From assembly GCF_003589595.1 (NCBI RefSeq), contig NW_020654810.1:16969594-17033593 (forward strand): a stretch of 64,000 nucleotides of DNA, in the 5' to 3' direction. The stretch is from Hyposmocoma kahamanoa (lineage: Eukaryota; Arthropoda; Insecta; Lepidoptera; Cosmopterigidae). A program made the position numbers and the translations under genes. A model generated the notes under the pieces. The model searched no databases, had not been told where the DNA came from, and saw nothing but the letters and a program-made list of their open reading frames with translations. Positions 20,909 through 32,467 of the stretch are shown one piece after another (the stretch's first letter is position 1; each line of letters opens with the position of its first letter).

Positions 20909-23900
20909 TAAAGTGGTTCTGTTTTGTGTCAGAGTGCACGTCCGGATAAAATTTCGCAGCAGCTCACTAGAATAGTTCAATTTTAAAACAACCCTAAAAG
21001 TTAAGTATACCTATCACATTTCACGCGAAATTCGGAATCAATGTAAACTGTCATTTAAGCAAATATTAAGAATGGAGAAGAAGTGAGTGGAAAACAATCT
21101 ATTAAAATCGATGATACCGCTGAGTATATGATAAAATATTAAGTTATAATATAAGTATCTACTATCGATTCGCACCTGATCACTCGGAAAACGGAGATGT
21201 GAGATGACAGAGAACGTTGAAGTTGAAGTGTCCTTTACAAACTGAACAGCATTTAGTACGAGTATATTTTGATTTCCGATAGTGTTGATGTTCTACAATT
21301 ACACAGAAACTATTAAAATACATAAATCACTTGTCTTCTCAAAGCCACTTATAAAAATCTAAATAAGATCACCCGCATATTCAAAGCGGGTGAGTGATGC
21401 ATAAATCAGTTGACTCGAAGCCGGGGTCAAATGAAGAATTGTTAACGTAAACCCTCCTGTCTTTACATAGAGGTATTTATTGATTCTGATTCAAGAGGCT
21501 TTTGACATCACTATGTTTGTTTAAATATCCAAAGTTTTGAAGTAGTACATGCCAATTCTGATGTATTTAAGCGTCAAAATCTCGCTCGCGTCTTGTTCAT
21601 GGAGATTTGGACAAGCACTAAAGTTGTTTGAATAAATTATGCCCAGAAATAAATAACATACAGGATAGTGGCTGATTCCTATACGCGTTGATTTAGTTTC
21701 ACCAGGCAACGACTATTAGTCAATTTAGGTGGTTACGTCACTGCAATGCAAAATGGGGATTATTTAAAAACGTATAAAGACAAAACTCAGACTTGAATTC
21801 GCTGAGTATTGATCATCAACTCGAGCTATCTATCGTTCACAATTAGCAATCCATTAACACGCTCTATTTTGTCATGCTTTATGCAACCACATTTCACAGC
21901 CTGCCGCAAATTGTCCCCGATTTTCCGGATTTTCCCGGGGACAGTGAGGAGCGGGGTGGAGTAACGGGGGGAAGATTAATGGATGGAGTGTAGTTAGGCA
22001 GAGTTTCACCCACGGGGACCGATCGGGCGTTTAAACGCGAATTCTCTCAAATTGCTTAGATGGAGTGTCAGTGAAAACTTAGCACGGGGTTCTTATTCAA
22101 CGTTTTATATCTTTGAATATTATAACGTTTTTTAATGATAGCATAAATTCTTTGATTTGTATATATTTGGGACAAATTTATATGCATAAATTATCAATTT
22201 TATCCTTCATTCAGTTTCTATTTCACGTCGTATAGCCAGAATTTTAGTCTCAGCTAAGGAGGTTTTCGTACTGGGAGCCAGTAGCTACCATGGGCACGGT
22301 GTACCTAATTACGGAGCGTGACCGCAGCGCAGGCGCATCATATTGTCGGTAGCGGCGAGGAAAGCGTGACGTCTGCGCGCATGACTGCTTCTCCTGTCGC
22401 GCTTTAGTTATCCTTATCTTTTGAGCATGAACTATGTAAATGTATATACCTTACAAGTACATTTACAATACATAAGATAATTTAAAAAGTGTTTAAATTT
22501 TCTGATTAATTACAAGGCGAATGCAGTGAATTTAGGAAACTTATTTACTTACAAATGACTACAAACAGATAAATTACCGACATTTAAAATTGTATAATTG
22601 GCACATACTGGCGTAAATCATATATCTCTATTACTCTTTCTCTGTTTCTTATTATATCTAAAAATAGAGTAATGAAATAGCAACTGTAAATTTTAAAAAT
22701 CATGGCGTTCTGAACTAAAACCATAAACTCCAATAAGAATATCGCGAGCAGGCGCTGGTGATTGGCGTCGTTCCAACCAGCTGGAGATACGTCTAGACAG
22801 TGTTACCAGAGAGTGCTTTTCAAATAAACTAGTACAAAGTATAACCTACGATGGCTATACACCAAATTTGCATTTTTTAAGAAGCCTTAAGGATAGAAAT
22901 GTGCAATTCAGTGAAAATTGTTGGTTTATTAAAGAGGAGTATAAGCCTATTTAAGCCTGTTCTACTGAGTGTACCACGAAAACAACAAGTGCTCGATTCC
23001 AAAACGAATTAAAATTCAATATCGAAGCACTTAAAAGATCACAGCTCAACGGGTAAGCAATAACAAGCTCAATATTTAACTGCTCAGGGCGCAGATTCGA
23101 ATATACAAATCAATCGCGTTTAATTTTGCAGAGAGCGACCCTCCCGAGGCGCTAAAAGGGTGCTGCAGAGATCGAAAAGACGGGGAAAGTAGAAAAATGT
23201 GAGAGAATGAATCTTTAGAGGGCCTTAGGGGTTCGCAGCAATAATGATGCTCCGTTGTGATTAATTTTTCACTCAATTATTTGACGACTTGTTGATCAGA
23301 TTTGTCGAAATGATAAATAGGCAATGAGCGCTATGGCAGTTACGATTTGACAAATAGAGATCCAAGAAATCGTGACGTCATTTATTGTCGTTTCTTTTAT
23401 CTTTTATACAGGACTCAGATACAAATTATGTGGGTAGTAACAGTGAAAAATTTAGTTATAAAAACAATATCGCTATCGAAGTAGTCTACAAAAGCGGATG
23501 TTGGATATTTGCCAGAATGATGCTACGCACGACTCTGTGGATATAGTCTGCATTATCAACGGAAATTATCGATTGCAGTGAACTGCTCTTACCAAGCTAA
23601 TAAGACAATTCTCTGTAATTATTCCGGATAAGTAATGATGAATTTTACTATCAGTAAGTTAATACTTAATAATATGGTAATGCATATACATACAGTATTC
23701 CATATTGATCGGTTTTGGAACAAGACTCGACAATTCGGGAGAGTTCACACCCCGGACCAATTATGACTGTCATAATTATTCCCTTCACGTACGGACCTCC
23801 GCACAGAGGCGGACGTGACGGTCGCCATTCGCTATGCATTCACAATACATAACTTCACACTTGTATGCGAAACATTTGGAGACTGGTATCTCATTCGGTG

Positions 23901-24070
23901 GCTAATTTCTATAACAGAGGCCCGAAAATTTTCAATTATTGCAATTGACTATAAGCACTCGATAGTTTTAAGAGCTACGAACATTGTTTAGTGAAAATGA
24001 AAAAACCTAAAATTCAGATTAACTAAAAGACTCGAATAAACTTTAGTTGAGCGAAGGAGACAAACAATAC
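20909..24070. other. Pc intron, no gene seen
   Basis: Mostly AT-rich. CpG-bearing patches near 21.9-22.05 kb and 22.25-22.42 kb could be regulatory. The inverted pair GTCCCCG/CGGGGAC sits at about 21.92-21.95 kb. No splice-supported exon was found. Confidence 0.4.
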
Positions 24071-24210
24071 CTACAGGTAATATTTGTTGACGTTCACTGA
24101 GCTCTGTTCAATATCGCGCATATTCTTTAGTAACTCGAGTACCAGGAGTACAGAAAGACTCAGAAGTATTCTCGAAATCGGAGCGCTCTGCGCGCGCGGA
24201 GAAAATTGAT

Positions 24211-24222
24211 ATGTCAGACAAG
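24211..24222 (+). CDS. Candidate alternative first coding exon (MSDK)
   Basis: ATG TCA GAC AAG is followed at once by GTAAGC, a consensus splice donor, on the strand opposite Pc. The preceding 60 bp include a CpG-rich run (GCGCTCTGCGCGCGCGGAG) like a 5' UTR. A second mini-exon with the same design (MPTDNK|GTGAGT, also phase 0) lies 3.9 kb downstream, which suggests alternative promoters of one plus-strand gene. I do not recognise the protein from four residues, and no continuing exon was found in the window. The splice motif and ATG are seen; the gene is inferred. Confidence 0.45.
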
Positions 24223-24309
24223 GTAAGCAAGTCCGCCGACTGGTGGAGCGACGCAAACCACAACGATAGCGCTGCATACGGACGGAGCGGCGGCGTCAGT
24301 CGCGGCGCA

Positions 24310-25832
24310 ACAGCGCTCCGAAATACACGTGTTGTACCTTAAGTTTGTTATACGCTCGATGTTTTTAAGCTTCTAATTACCAAGCGTAATAGAGGTGTGA
24401 ATCGAATTAGTTATGGTTGTGATTTCGTTGTTCTTACGAATGCGATGACTGATGCTCTTATAAACTAGTCATTAATTAAGATTGCGATCTTATTAGTAGG
24501 TACATTACTTAGCCGCTTACCGGCTATTGGCTTTGTTTTGGTTTTTAATCCTCATTATGCAAAAAAGTATTTAAAGTACAGTAGTTTTTAGGAGTCGGTC
24601 CATTTATAGTTCAATTCTATGACGTAATGTTTACAAATAAAGAGTTTTCAAAGAAGACATACGTGATGCCGTTTAAGTGGGTAACTCAGTCGATGCTTCA
24701 ATCTGTCGTCGGCGGTAATGTTCGCCTTCAATGGGCTTTGACTTCTGTTTAATATGAGAACAGTTCAGTAACGGCCTGTACTTAGTGGTCGCACGGTCAT
24801 TGACTCAACGTCAACTGACAAACCATAATTAAATCGATGCACTCCTAACGGCATAGGCTTGACTACTTCGTGATGATTAGTAACTAGCAACGCACAGAAT
24901 ATGTATAAAAATTCAAGCGACGACGATTGCTCGTAATCGGCAGTCGTATTTTATTGTTTAGATGTTAGTAAAAAATTTGGTGAACGCAATAGTGATCAAT
25001 ATTCAATAGAACCCGACCAGAGTTTGAACAAATTACGCGACCAGGCAAGATTCACAGGACCCTTGTACACAAAGGGGAATTGTAACCCTCGATATCCAGC
25101 TTGTAGCTAAGCCGGAGAACAAACGGTTGTGCAGGAACAAGGCCATTCTGATAAGATTTGCGTCCGCATTTCCGTATTCTTGGCCGGTGCGAGGGTTGAT
25201 TTAGGCTGTAAAATGTACGATAACTAGGATGTGATTTTTAGGCTAACGTACCTACGTTTGCCTGAAAATCACATAACATGAAATGTTGACACTTAAGTCA
25301 AGAAAATAAATAAGAGAACACTTTTGCATGATTGCATAAATGATGTGCTTAATGTAATCCGTAAATAAAAACGACAGTAATAACTCAATTAGGGGATCAC
25401 ACCCTGCAGCGGGTTGGAGATATGGGCTTTAGCAGAGATAAGAAAAAACACAATGCGGACACCGGGTGGCTGCGTGAAGGGAGCTTCGGAGATATAACAA
25501 ATATTTTCATATATTCTGACCCTTGTGCCGACCCTTCATAACAGCGTTACTGATTACATTCCATTGTTATTGAAATATTAAACAATGTGCAAACACTGTT
25601 TATGATATCACTTTCTTTATGTGGGTTAATAGATGTAGTTTGTTTCAAGGGTTCTAAGCATTCTTATGTGTTGCTTTTGTACATACTAATATATATTTTT
25701 TGCCCTTAAATGTGGTAAATTTAAGCACAAGGTTGACAGAGCGTTAGTATTAAACACTATGGAAATTCGTACACGTGACCTGGTATCCGAATATACTGCA
25801 ACTCATTCACTTTGGACCTATATACTATATAC
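24310..25832. other. Pc intron, no gene seen
   Basis: AT-rich non-coding DNA; nothing supported. Confidence 0.4.
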
Positions 25833-25993
25833 CTTCACCTGCGCTTTCAGTACAGCAAGCAATCGCCTGATAAACGCAAAGTTTTCCAAGATAGGTACAA
25901 GTCACAAATAATGTAACTGTACAATAGCTTTGCAAATACCAACAATTACAGCGAATAAATTGCACTTCTATTAGGTACTAGCTGAAAACGCGT

Positions 25994-26003
25994 CACGTGG
26001 GAA
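25994..26003 (+). promoter_or_regulatory. E-box overlapping Su(H)-like site, unit 1
   Basis: CACGTGGGAA fuses a CACGTG E-box with CGTGGGAA, which fits the Su(H)/CSL consensus YGTGRGAA. The identical site occurs 216 bp later. Function is inferred. Confidence 0.4.
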
Positions 26004-26209
26004 AATCTCACCTGCAGCGCTCGGAATATCCTTCACTAACCACAATTCTTCACCTGTACTTTCAGTACAGCAAACAATTGTCTGGTAGAGGCACAGTTTT
26101 CTAAGATAGGTACAAGTCATAAACAATTTAACTATACAGCTTTGCAAATAGCGACAATTACAGCGACAACATTGATCTTGTATTAGGTACCTACTAGCTT
26201 AAAACGCGT

Positions 26210-26219
26210 CACGTGGGAA
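26210..26219 (+). promoter_or_regulatory. E-box overlapping Su(H)-like site, unit 2
   Basis: A second exact CACGTGGGAA in the tandem duplication, preserved while the surrounding sequence has diverged. Confidence 0.4.
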
Positions 26220-26266
26220 CGTCTCACCTGCAGCGCTCGCAATATCCTTCACTAATTACAATCCTT

Positions 26267-27890
26267 ATCTGCATCAGATAAAGGGTCACAAAAAATCGTC
26301 CTTCCTTTCCTTTCCATTTTACATTTACATAATAATGCGTATAGGGCATAACGACCGCCGGCGAGGCAACAGGCGCATTATTTTAATAACGCCCGAGCGC
26401 TGACTTGACTATACTTTTTGTGTTGGCCTCCTGTAACGGCGAGGATCTCTAAGAGATTTTATGCAGTTCCAAGTATCCGAGATTAGGTAACTTTTGATGG
26501 CTTGATACATTCAATATTTCTAGACGTAGAATAGCTAAAGGAGTTTTATCTTGAGTTAATTTAGATGTGAAATTAAAATACCCTTGAATTACGCGAGAAA
26601 TCGTACAATGGATTCATTGGCAAATTTAAGTTCATGGTTCCCAGCAAAACGCTAGCTATTGCAAAGTAACGGAATGTGTACGAGAGACAATGCAGTCCGC
26701 ACTTTAATTGTGTAGAGCTCCCATATGACGTCTCCCCATTCACCACTTTAATATTCGGAACGAGTGCATGCGATTAAGTATGCTTTCTAAATATAGGGGG
26801 ACCTTTCACATAGAAGATTTTTTTTATATTACAAGGGGTGCCAAAGACGTACCTATGAAACGGGTAGGTATATAGGGGCCCCAGTTATAATTGAACGTAT
26901 GGTTTTGGACTGGGAATATCTTGGAGTCGCTTAAATTATTAAAAAAATTTTTTGACGATTTTTTAATAACGAGTGGCAAATTATAGGAATAAAATTCATA
27001 AATGACGGTTTTAGTTGAAATTACAGATTTACATACCTTACAGTACTTACATTTTGTAAATATGGCACTCAATAAATTTGGTTATGAAAATCAATCGATG
27101 TAAAGATACTTAGCGGAAAAATTTTGCTATTGATGGTGGCGCAAATACTAACTCTTTAGTGTTTGGAACCAATTCAAAATAATGCCAAGCCATAAAAAAG
27201 GCTACTCTATGGACTCTCCTGTTCGTTTCGCACTTTTTTATTTTAATTCCGATATAGGGATGGATAAAATTACGGTGTAGCTTTGTCTGGCGATTATTTA
27301 TAGAAAATTTGGTGTCTTTGTGTCGCTTCCGAGAGCACGCTACCTTCGGACTATCCGTTTCAAATTACCGCTCCTCGCGACCCCGGAGTAACGGTGTTTT
27401 TTTTATAATATATAAAGTTCTTTTTGTCAGTATCAAGGAAAACCGTTAGATGTCTGAACGGATCGCTAAGAAATTGTCTATTTCCGATAATATTATGAAA
27501 TTGGGTTCGCTGTTAAATAGACTCCAATAATGCGGCATGTAAGAAAAGAACTTATCTGTGATATATATCACATTTTGGCTAGGGAAATATTCTCTAAAAG
27601 GTTTAAAACAGTTTTGTACAATATTACACAAGTTTACTCAATTGTAAAATAATTATTATATTCGCAAAATTTTATAAAACGCCATCTAACTGATAATGGG
27701 AGAACTACCTCGACCGCTAGTCTGCTATCATGCATAGTTTTGGTGTATCATATATGGATAAGAAAAAATGGGATTATACACACCACAGAACTAACAAGCA
27801 AAATTGAAAATTAACCGAAACGATTATTCGTAATGACTGGTCAATACAAGAAAAGAAAACTTTTTGTAATGAAAATAAATAATACACGTG
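26267..27890. other. Pc intron, no gene seen
   Basis: AT-rich. Minus-strand ORFs near 26.8-27.6 kb look like chance frames. Confidence 0.4.
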
Positions 27891-27926
27891 AGAGGTGTCT
27901 TTGTCGGCAATGCACTGCTCGACGCT

Positions 27927-28065
27927 GATTGGTCGAGGCAAGCGGCGGGGCGCATGCGCGCTCGAGCACTATTCGGTTGAAGCCGAATACTGGCGCGTTC
28001 GCACCGAGATACCAGGACAGCAGAGCTCTGTAGGAGTTACTTCATACGAGCTGCACGATCAGTTC
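27927..28065 (+). promoter_or_regulatory. TATA-less promoter: NRF1-like site, Inr and DPE
   Basis: Inverted CCAAT (GATTGG, 27927), an NRF1/Ewg-type palindrome GCGCATGCGC (27950-27959), then the initiator TCAGTT with its A at 28061. Counting that A as +1, positions +28 to +32 (28088-28092) read AGTTG, an exact match to the arthropod DPE RGWYV. The predicted leader is 77 nt to the ATG at 28138. Confidence 0.6.
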
Positions 28066-28137
28066 AATCTGAGTCTTGTGACGTTGAAGTTGGAGCTAAA
28101 ATCCTTTATCATCGGTTTGAATCATTTGCGTTAGACC

Positions 28138-28155
28138 ATGCCGACAGATAACAAG
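28138..28155 (+). CDS. Candidate alternative first coding exon (MPTDNK)
   Basis: AGACC ATG CCG ACA GAT AAC AAG runs straight into GTGAGT, a near-perfect donor, in phase 0. The ATG has a good start context and lies 77 nt downstream of an Inr+DPE core promoter. The frame that is open upstream (27895-28134) stops 3 nt before this ATG and is treated as leader. Together with the MSDK exon it implies a plus-strand gene that starts inside the Pc intron and reads past Pc exon 1 on the other strand. Identity is unknown; the remaining exons are probably beyond 64 kb. Confidence 0.6.
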
Positions 28156-28159
28156 GTGA

Positions 28160-30290
28160 GTGGTGCGTAGTTAGAAATAGCCTTTATGTCGTTGAACAAC
28201 ATGGTTTGTATTGCTTTGAAATAAGTTTATGTTGCCATTAAGTGGTTTCCTAAATTTGACACGGTGCTACGGGGAAGCCATTGGAAACTTTTAGGTTGAA
28301 ACCTATCGTGCTAATGAATGGGTAAAATTAACTTACGGCTGTCTATAAACTGATTCCAACACTCGAAACATTAATCACTATAAATGTTGATGTAGAGGAC
28401 AATGAACCTTTGTTTATGTTCTTATAAAGACGGTCCACAAGATGATATAAGAATTTGAAATACGCTCCATTGATAAAAATAAGATAAGACGATTGTGTAT
28501 AAGTAAGCATGCTGAATCTTGAACAGTAAGTAACCTGAATGCATAAAGCGTAGTAGGGTTTACTAAATGCAAGAAACCTTAAAATAAATAAGCACCTGTT
28601 GAACCGTACCACAAACTAAGATATTAACCCTATAAATAATGCAACTGTGATGAGTTTTTTCAAGAAGGTAGAGTAAGAGGGAAGACTTGAGAAACAAGAC
28701 TTAATGGCATTGATTTGATGTGCCAGAAAGACATGAAGGAGCAATGGAATGCGTAACTAAGTTATGAGTTTAATTTAAAGACCAAAATCATAATTCGAAT
28801 TCTGAATAAGATAATTAAAATTTCTAAACAGGAAGGAAGGAGGAGGATTAGAATATAACCAAGTAAATATTGAACTAATTGTTTCGCGGCAAACACTAAC
28901 TCGTCAACGTAAATTAAATCTGAACGCAAGGAAACTTGTACAGAAACCAATTAAGGCAACCATTACTAACATTTGCTTAACAAAGAAATTATGCCAGTGG
29001 GTGTGTCCAGTCATTAGTTAGCAATTTTATCGTAACTAGGAAGTATCTCAACGCCCACCTGAGACTAGACAATTTTCAAGCCATGTAAGGGCTTCAATGA
29101 TTAAGTTAGCGAATTTAATACGAACACTGCCTTATTTATATTAAGACGCTATTCGATTGTAAATTGATTAGAACCTTAATGTTGTCGTAAATTTAACCTT
29201 AATTAGTATACGCTAGGATTTGCCGGTTAAATGATTCTATCGGTTTTTTAAAATATATAAATACCTGCCTATTTTATTATATATTATTAAGACTGTAAAA
29301 ACGTAAAAATACAATAGCAGCTAGGTTTCGATAACAGCAAACTGTTTCTGCGCTTAATATTTCAGAATAAACTTTACTTACTCGCTATTGTTTATTCGGT
29401 GTAAATACATAACATTATGTAATAAAATTTAACGTTATCAAATACGTAACAGAACAACCAAAATTTGGAAATCAATAGTAAATCTTTTGTCAATTTTTAC
29501 ATCTTTCACGGTTTACTTCGTCTACTTACCGTAATCGATGACTCGAAGACTTGTAACTTACCTTCTCGATGCTGTTCTGTTTGTTTAAATAAGAATGCAA
29601 CAAATGAGTTTGATGTTCGCGGTTTGCCCTCATGGTTGCAAGATCAAACATCATTTGTCGCTGTATAAGATGTAAAATAACTGTAATTTGATCTCTATTC
29701 AATAGAAAATTTGACAACCTTTGGAACGAAGGAGTCGAACTCTATGATTACTACGATACAGTTACTTTTTTGAGTGCAGTTGTTAAAGAAAATACAAAAA
29801 TATATCATAACGTGCCACATGATATTAGGAGTTAGTCAGGTCACATTCCAGCTAGTAACAGACCTCATACGGAAAAAAAAACATTGTCACATAACAATGA
29901 CAAGGTTGCCCCTGACACGACTTTTCAGTGCGCCAAACTTGTTTATCAAAAAATAAATATAATCTTAAGAAGGGCACCGTTCATAAAGGAGCATTCAGTC
30001 TCTTGCCCACAGTTTCTGAACATAAGACCGTGTAAGGGGACCCTTGATGATAATAATAAGCAACGAAAAACATGTGTGAATGGAACCCAAAACCCTTGCG
30101 ATAATTTCTGAACAGCTGCTTACACGGCATCACAATAGTCAGATTAATTACACTAAAATACCTACATTAAAATCTAAATTACTAATAAAATACATGCATT
30201 GAGTAAATTTACTTCAACAAAGCATGAAAATTTTGCGTGATTTGAAATTAGGAACCAAGTAACAACCAAATTTCAACAAGCCAGGCGCTC
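28160..30290. other. Overlap of both introns, no gene seen
   Basis: AT-rich DNA. ORFs at 28343-28612 and 29884-30111 have no domain or splice support. Confidence 0.4.
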
Positions 30291-30409
30291 TTGGCTAACA
30301 ACCATGCAGTTAATTGTAAAAGCGCATCAAGAATATATAGCGGCAGATTTGTGATTACGACTGCTTTCGCAAGCTTAAGAATAGTTGAAGGCAAAAAAAT
30401 AAAGCTCAC

Positions 30410-30469
30410 CTTTCTAATCCTCTTCTTCATGATACGCTCGGCGGCGTACACGCTGTCGCCGAGCTCCAT
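30410..30469 (-). CDS. Pc: Polycomb (Pc), first coding exon
   Basis: Twenty codons, MELGDSVYAAERIMKKRIRK, ending AAG|GTGAGC. This is the N-terminal part of the chromodomain. VYAAERI corresponds to VYAAEKI of fly Pc and VFAAE of vertebrate CBX proteins, and Y8 is the first aromatic-cage residue. It continues in phase 0 with the exon at 15260. I chose the ATG at 30469 because MEL matches CBX starts; an in-frame ATG three codons upstream (30478, MHKMELGD) is also possible. The exon is easy to miss because it is 15 kb from the rest of the gene. Confidence 0.92.
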
Positions 30470-30803
30470 CTTATGCATCCCCAGTTTGGAAGGTGGTGAA
30501 ATTGAAAAATCCAAAATAAAAACACTGCAATCCAGCAAGTGTAATCCTTTCACTGCATCCAAATTGTAGAGCACTGCGATCCAATTCACATTCTCTGTCA
30601 CAATACACTTTTTAAGCACTGTCGGTGTTCAAAGTTGCCGCGCGAACGATCCCTTCGCGATGTAGAGCGGCACAATCTCCCCGTTGAACGTCACAGTCAA
30701 AACTGAAGAAGAGGGGGAGGTTCCCTGCCCCGCGCGCCCGTGAGCTTGTTTCCACAGAGCGCCGATAGAGAGCGCTACGAGTTCACCCAGCACCCGCTCG
30801 ATA
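30470..30803 (-). promoter_or_regulatory. Pc: Pc 5' UTR and probable core promoter
   Basis: The minus strand has TCAGTT with its A at 30704. The +28 to +32 bases read GATTG, four of five matches to the DPE, so transcription could start here with a 235-nt leader. Alternatively TTGTTTACAG at 30804 upward is an acceptor and this segment is an internal 5' UTR exon spliced from a promoter near 31.6 kb. The sequence is CpG-rich compared with its surroundings. Confidence 0.4.
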
Positions 30804-30829
30804 TCTGTAAACAAGTTTAATTTCAACGT

Positions 30830-31440
30830 CGTGTTTTGAATTTTCAGTTCCCAAACAAATGAAATATTTTATAATAATGATGTTTTGTGTTTAGTCTGAG
30901 TATTTATAATGAACAACTTTCTATTAGATGAGTTGTGTAAGTACATAGGTGGTTTTATGTACGTTTTAGTATATAAGGCATTACATAAGGTACGTACATG
31001 ACCAAAATTAATAATTATGTTAGCCCATATTCACTAAAGGCTGAGCTCAAAATGCTTTCTATTTATTTCAGGCAGTAAGCAAGCATCGTCATCAAATTGT
31101 GTATCGGAATGGTAGGTATTTGCGTCGGCAGTGAATGCGTTTCGTTTGAGCCGGTAGCAGGCAGCGGCAGAACGCTCCCCACAGAGCGCGGCAGCCGTGA
31201 TACCGGGGCGCGACGTTGCCGCTCCTCGCCAGCTGCGAGAGAAAGATCCGAGCGCTACCCTATTATTTACGCGCGATGTTGCCACACCGACCGGCCTACG
31301 TTGATTACGAGGACACCGCTTTACGTTCGATCGTCCGGCATTAAAATGAATGTTTACAGCACTGCTTTCTACATTTACTGCGTTTTTATGAAAAGTAGAA
31401 ACATTATTACGACTTTAGGCTTAATCTCAGAATAAAATGG
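30830..31440. other. Pc upstream region with CpG-rich patch
   Basis: 31120-31300 is GC/CpG-rich (for example GCGGCAGAACGC and GGGGCGCGACG). It carries no supported exon. Confidence 0.35.
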
Positions 31441-31448
31441 GGACATAC

Positions 31449-31960
31449 CTTGTGTATATAATGTATTGGTTTATAGAGTCCAACAGTTACTCTAGCTCGT
31501 CACTTTTTGTCCAAACACACCTTTAGTTCAGTAGCTGATTTTGTCAGCCAACTTCAATTTTTACTGAAACCGGCAGCGAAAGCGACCAGCCAACAGAGCG
31601 CGCGTGAAGTAACTAAGGCATTTTCGGTCGTGTCGAATCGGGCCGGCATTCGTGAAAGGTCGGTATTTTAGGCTTCGCGGGGCGCGGGAGGAGAAAAGCG
31701 AACAAGCGCCTTATTGGTCGTGAAACGCAGGCGGCGGGCGAAGTGCAGCTCTATCCAATAGAAACTTGCGACGCGGTGCCCCGCCCGACGCAGACCGGCT
31801 GCCGCGTGTTGCTCTCTCGCTCTAGTAGAGTCAATCGGTCGATCCCAGCTTTGTTTTTTACGCAGTGGGTTCATATAGAAAAATAAACGGACATTTTGGA
31901 GAACGTGTGAGCCAAGCGAAGGGTCGCCGGATCCGGGCGCGGTGGAGCACACATTTATTT
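31449..31960 (-). promoter_or_regulatory. CpG-rich promoter-like region, possible non-coding Pc exon
   Basis: GC-rich DNA (31560-31950) holds two CCAAT boxes on the minus strand (TCTATTGGATAG region and GACCAATAAGG). Downstream of it on the minus strand is a donor ACAAG|GTATGT at 31449. This fits an upstream non-coding first exon of Pc. It could equally be a promoter or enhancer for the plus-strand gene. Confidence 0.35.
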
Positions 31961-32465
31961 ATTGTGTTGGCATTGTTGTAGGGAGAGAGATATGGCCGAT
32001 AAATAGATACAGCTTGCATTGACGCATACGCGCGGTCCAATGCTCTGATAAACAAAGGAATGTTATGCGAGTACAGCGTGCTTGTTATAGAAACTAATTG
32101 TTTTACTACAATATCGTGACAATGGTTTCAATGACTTGCATATCTTTATAACAGTCCACACGCGGCATGCCTTGTAATGCCACTGAAAAAGAGTGAAATG
32201 CACAATTCGTCCAACGTGGTGGGTTAAAGGCCAAATCCTCTCTTTAGAAGAACCCCAGTAGCGGGATCTAATACTTCAGTAACTTTTGTACGTTCAGTAT
32301 CTTTTGTCGTGTTGCGTACGCACAACCACTCACGAAAGTTTTATAACAATCAGATGAATAATAATGATTATAGAGTTTGTAGAGGCATTGCAAACATAGC
32401 GACACTTTATATATCGTAGAACTTAAATGTTATTATATTGGAATCTAAGAGAAAGCTGTTAGTCT
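31961..32465. other. No gene seen
   Basis: AT-rich non-coding DNA. Confidence 0.4.
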
Positions 32466-32467
32466 TA

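Larger units (their letters stand above)
25833..26266. repeat. Two-copy tandem duplication, about 216 bp each
   Basis: Unit 1 is 25833-26047 and unit 2 is 26048-26266, each running from CTTCACCTG to ATATCCTTCACTAA. They have diverged by scattered changes but share an unchanged block AAAACGCGTCACGTGGGAA. On the minus strand each also carries GCTGCAG|GTGAGA, a donor-like site. Confidence 0.85.
15261..30409 (-). other. Pc: Pc intron 1, 15.1 kb
   Basis: It is bounded by donor AAG|GTGAGC at 30410/30409 and acceptor TTTCCAG|AAC at 15261/15260. It joins the chromodomain halves in phase 0 (KKRIRK to NKVEYY, aligning with fly KKRVKKGVVEY minus its own spacing). It contains repeats of families A, B and H, a LINE fragment, a tandem duplication, and two candidate plus-strand first exons. 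Confidence 0.88.

Noticed and set aside
27895..28134. 79-aa ORF just before the MPTDNK start
   Set aside because: It spans the predicted promoter and leader and stops 3 nt before the better-placed ATG.
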